Shown one piece after another: positions 14,587 to 15,879 of a stretch of 15,879 bases of DNA. A model generated the notes under the pieces. The model was given only the letters and a program-made list of their open reading frames with translations, ran no database searches and was not told the origin of the DNA. Origin of the DNA: Rikenella sp. (GTDB taxonomy: Bacteria; Bacteroidota; Bacteroidia; Bacteroidales; Rikenellaceae); the NCBI GenBank assembly GCA_029054535.1, contig JAIDFC010000156.1, positions 1-15,879 of the forward strand. Direction: 5' to 3'. Position numbers and translations under genes: made by a program. The stretch's first letter is position 1. Each line of letters starts with the position of its first letter.

Positions 14587-15879
14587 ATGAATTTCGGATT
14601 GATTACTCGCTATGTCGGCTTAGTGATGCTGCTCAACGCGGCATTCATGTTGATCTCGGCCGGCGTTTCGCTGCTCAACGGACCGGACACCGGCTTCTAT
14701 CCGCTGTTGCTCAGCTTCTTGATTACGGCCATCGTCGGCGCCTTTCCGCTGATTTTCGTACCCAACGCAACAAACCTCTCGACCAAAGAGAGCTACGTCG
14801 TCGTTACGATGGCTTGGGGGATGTCGTGTCTGCTGGGAATGCTGCCTTATTTGATCTGGGGCGGCGAATTCACCCTCACCAACGCTTGGTTTGAAAGCAC
14901 CTCCGGATTTACGACCACCGGATCGACCATCTTGCGCGACGTCGAGGCGTTGCCGAAAGGATTGCTCTTTTGGCGTGCCGCCACGCATTGGATCGGAGGG
15001 GTGGGAGTCGTGCTGTTCGCCATCGTGATCCTGCCGTCGATGGGACGGATGAAAATGAGCCTCTCGAGCGCCGAGATGTCGATGATGGCGAAAGATAACT
15101 TTCGCTACACCACCAAGAAAGTACTGCAGATCATTATTTTCGTCTACGTCGGTCTGACGCTGTGCGAAACCGGCGCGTTGATGGCCGTCGGGATGGACTG
15201 GTTCGACGCGTTGACCAACTCCTTCTCGACGATCGCTACCGGAGGATTCTCGACAAAAAACCTCAGTATCATGGCTTACGACAGCGCGACGATCGAATTG
15301 GTGATCGCCTTTTTCATGGTCGTAGCCGGGCTTCACATGGGGTTGATCTACGCCACGATTCGAGGCAAACGCAACAACCTCTTCCGGTCGGAGGTCGCCC
15401 GATTCTACATTCTCTCGCTGGCGATCGGTTCGGTGATCGTGGCCGTCAGTCTGTTGGCGAACCACAACTATTCGACCCTCGGCGAAGCGTTGCGATACGG
15501 GACTTTTCAGGTGATCTCCTACACCACGACCACCGGTTTCGCTTCGGCCGACGACTCGTTGTGGCCTCCGCTGGCGATGATCGTCCTGATCTATTGCAGC
15601 ATCCAGTGCGCCATGGCCGGTTCGTCGGCCGGGGGGATCAAATCGGACCGGGTGTTGCTGACATTCAAGGCCATTCGGGCGCGGATGTTGAAACTCCAGC
15701 ATCCGAATGCCGTGATTCGGATCAAACAGAACAACATCGCGCAAGACGACGGAGCGGTGAACGCCGCGATTCTGTTGGTGGTCATCTATATGGTGAGCGC
15801 GCTCGGAGGGACGATCCTGCTGGCGGCTATGAATATTGACCTGTTGACCGGATTTACCGCCACGATCGCCAGTCTGAGC
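14587..15879 (+). CDS. trkH: Trk-type potassium uptake channel subunit TrkH (3' truncated)
   Basis: TrkH is the membrane channel subunit of Trk potassium uptake, normally gated by the cytosolic NAD/ATP-binding TrkA. The frame from ATG 14587 is open for 431 codons to the window end. Three pore loops with selectivity-filter segments are visible: GFTTTGST (107-114), TIATGGFST (215-223) and SYTTTTGFAS (311-320). The family blocks HWIGGVGVV (134-142) and AGSSAGGIKSDR (344-355) are present, the latter from the intramembrane-loop region. The fourth filter should come just past residue 431, where the sequence breaks off at TATIASLS. About 50-60 residues are missing compared with the family. It follows the HAMP protein by 34 bp, so they are likely co-transcribed. 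TrkA is not in the window. Confidence 0.95.
   Translation, partial: MNFGLITRYVGLVMLLNAAFMLISAGVSLLNGPDTGFYPLLLSFLITAIVGAFPLIFVPNATNLSTKESYVVVTMAWGMSCLLGMLPYLIWGGEFTLTNAWFESTSGFTTTGSTILRDVEALPKGLLFWRAATHWIGGVGVVLFAIVILPSMGRMKMSLSSAEMSMMAKDNFRYTTKKVLQIIIFVYVGLTLCETGALMAVGMDWFDALTNSFSTIATGGFSTKNLSIMAYDSATIELVIAFFMVVAGLHMGLIYATIRGKRNNLFRSEVARFYILSLAIGSVIVAVSLLANHNYSTLGEALRYGTFQVISYTTTTGFASADDSLWPPLAMIVLIYCSIQCAMAGSSAGGIKSDRVLLTFKAIRARMLKLQHPNAVIRIKQNNIAQDDGAVNAAILLVVIYMVSALGGTILLAAMNIDLLTGFTATIASLS

Noticed and set aside
14620..15744. A 374-codon open frame on the minus strand
   Set aside because: It lies wholly antisense to trkH and has a His/Arg/Asp/Gln-rich composition typical of the complement of a GC-rich gene, with no recognisable domain.
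1..15879. tRNA, rRNA, CRISPR array, transposase or integrase genes
   Set aside because: None was seen on either strand by reading; the only repeats are elements A and B and their internal hairpins.

Overview
The window looks like a chromosomal segment of a GC-rich Bacteroidetes bacterium, most likely a Rikenellaceae/Alistipes-like member of the Bacteroidales. The reasons are the etfB-etfA-acyl-CoA dehydrogenase trio, a large Bacteroidetes-type signal peptidase I, a secreted split amidase with a golvesin-like insert of the kind usually named 'xanthan lyase', the near absence of Shine-Dalgarno sequences, and -7 boxes of the Bacteroidetes TAnnTTTG type. This placement comes from protein character, not from a database search.

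Layout. (1) 1-522, plus: the C-terminal part of signal peptidase I, cut by the window edge. (2) 588-4313, plus: a compact operon for the two electron-transfer flavoprotein subunits and an acyl-CoA dehydrogenase. EtfB carries the residues typical of electron-bifurcating ETFs. (3) 4314-4664: a non-coding convergent gap holding a palindrome-bounded repeat (element A). (4) 4665-10122, minus: in transcription order rarA, kdsA, an unnamed cytosolic protein, a BamA-like outer membrane protein and a 2-Cys peroxiredoxin. Apart from rarA and the peroxiredoxin this is an envelope-biogenesis group. (5) 10123-10449: a divergent gap holding a second, diverged copy of the same repeat family (element B), flanked by an outward-facing -7 box on each side. 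(6) 10450-13758, plus: a YfcE/MJ0936-type phosphodiesterase followed 15 bp later by the large secreted amidase-like protein. (7) 13809-15879, plus: a two-TM HAMP protein with no output domain, then TrkH, the potassium channel subunit, cut by the window end.

Most of the window is ordinary core chromosome. The best candidate for something undescribed is the element A/B family. Two 234-257 bp intergenic sequences share the same architecture: an 11-bp terminal palindrome at each end, short inverted ends just inside, small hairpins, and a long central hairpin whose apical loop keeps a near-identical 16-nt motif while its stem sequence changes with pairing preserved. They sit in one convergent and one divergent gap, in the same orientation, which suggests a dispersed or mobile structured repeat rather than a gene-specific regulator. 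Secondary points of interest are the possibly bifurcating ETF/acyl-CoA dehydrogenase set, the HAMP-only protein beside TrkH, and the split amidase.
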